A stretch of 6,339 nt of DNA from NCBI GenBank assembly GCA_964550165.1, contig CAZJYC010000107.1:1-6339 (forward strand), given 5' to 3'. A model generated the notes under the pieces. It ran no database searches, was not told the DNA's origin, and saw only the letters and a list, made by a program, of their open reading frames with translations. The stretch comes from CAZJYC01 sp964550165 (lineage in GTDB: Bacteria; Acidobacteriota; Aminicenantia; Aminicenantales; Aminicenantaceae). Both the position numbers and the translations under genes were made by a program. Below, piece after piece: positions 5,824 through 6,339 of this stretch. Within the stretch, counting starts at the first letter, position 1, and each line of letters starts with the position of its first letter.

Positions 5824-6339
5824 TTATTTTAAGGTCAAGACCGGTTTGCCGAGCGACTTTTCGTCGACATGGATGCCGAGCCCAGGCTTTGACGGAACAT
5901 CGAGCCAGCCTTTTTTCCTCCTTGGCGCATCCTGAGCAAGATGGAGGTCATTGTAGCTGTTGAAGTCTGTCGAGCTAAAATAAAATTCCGAACGTGTGCT
6001 CCCGACAAGATGGGCGATGGCTGTGGTTGTGATATCCCCTCCCCAGCTATCCTCAAGGGTCATGGCAATGCCGAGTGATTCACATAAATCTCGTAACTCT
6101 CTGGCCCTGGTCAAACCGCCCAGCCTTGAGATTTTCAGGTTGACCACATCCATAGCCCGCTCGCGATAAGCCCTTAAGAAAGGAACTGTTCCGGTGATCA
6201 CCTCATCCAGAACCATGGGCAGGCGGGTGTGTTCGCGGACAACGAGACACTCTTCAAGCGTGGCGCAAGGTTGCTCAATGTATAAATTTCCGCCTTCCAG
6301 AGCATTCACCATCCGGATTGCTTGATGCGGAATCCAGCC
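5824..6339 (-). CDS. Enolase-superfamily enzyme, 5'-truncated by the window edge
   Basis: The frame is open to the right edge (the first visible residues read GWIPHQAIRM), so the ATG at 6312 is internal. The 171 visible residues are the C-terminal half of a mandelate racemase/muconate lactonizing enzyme-type TIM barrel. Visible features are metal ligand Glu22 in YIEQPC, metal ligand Asp45 in VLDEVI, and catalytic-type Lys69 in NLKISRLGG. The Asp-to-Lys spacing of 24 is as in muconate lactonizing enzyme. A DSWGGDI segment (residues 97-103) and STDFNSY follow. The third ligand and the KxK motif lie outside the window. From memory the EDSWGGDI and TDFNSY segments resemble the branch containing cis-3-hydroxy-L-proline dehydratase and 4-hydroxyproline-betaine 2-epimerase. 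That fits a hydroxyproline locus, but substrate is inferred. It lies 337 bp upstream of hypE on the same strand, with no obvious terminator between. Confidence 0.85.
   Translation of the reverse strand, partial: GWIPHQAIRMVNALEGGNLYIEQPCATLEECLVVREHTRLPMVLDEVITGTVPFLRAYRERAMDVVNLKISRLGGLTRARELRDLCESLGIAMTLEDSWGGDITTTAIAHLVGSTRSEFYFSSTDFNSYNDLHLAQDAPRRKKGWLDVPSKPGLGIHVDEKSLGKPVLTLK

Noticed and set aside
5616..5963. Plus-strand open frame of 115 codons across the intergenic region and the enolase-family gene
   Set aside because: It runs through the foldback element and then antisense to conserved enolase-family sequence. Its composition is irregular and it has no recognisable domain.

Overview
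The window reads as part of an anaerobic bacterial chromosome carrying an amino-acid and peptide fermentation locus. The main evidence is a complete glycyl radical enzyme together with its radical-SAM activase. Glycyl radical enzymes are destroyed by oxygen, so the host is probably an anaerobe. Codon use is moderate in GC. I cannot place the organism firmly; a sediment or digester-type anaerobe that ferments protein fits best.

Layout, left to right. Bases 1-330 (+) hold the C-terminal end of an IS91-type (Y2) transposase that runs off the left edge. Bases 331-680 contain a hairpin-bearing stretch behind the transposase, a near-consensus plus-strand promoter (439-468) and a possible 53-residue single-pass membrane protein (493-654, TTG start). 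Everything from 681 to the right edge is coded on the minus strand. In transcription order it is: an enolase-superfamily enzyme cut by the right edge (5824-6339); a 337-bp intergenic region; the activase hypE (4536-5486); the trans-4-hydroxy-L-proline dehydratase hypD (2169-4532); and an Xaa-Pro aminopeptidase (681-2072).

How the genes fit together: the aminopeptidase would trim peptides that carry proline or hydroxyproline at the second position, as in collagen or gelatin fragments and plant hydroxyproline-rich proteins. HypE installs the glycyl radical on HypD. HypD then dehydrates free trans-4-hydroxy-L-proline to delta-1-pyrroline-5-carboxylate, which P5C reductase can turn into proline. 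The partial enolase-family gene resembles, from memory, the branch with cis-3-hydroxy-L-proline dehydratase and hydroxyproline-betaine epimerase activities, so it could feed other hydroxyproline isomers into the same pathway. No proC is in the window. The hypD assignment is strong: the radical and active-site motifs match, and all the substrate-pocket residues I remember from the Clostridioides difficile enzyme are present at a constant offset of three.

The intergenic region upstream of hypE is the least ordinary part. It contains a foldback element of about 190 bp (5598-5788) with decayed terminal inverted repeats, an internal 13-of-16 inverted repeat and a possible 7-bp target duplication (TTTAATA). 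Between that element and a candidate hypE promoter lies a cluster of TGCCTGA repeats that could be an operator. No tRNA, rRNA or CRISPR array was seen.
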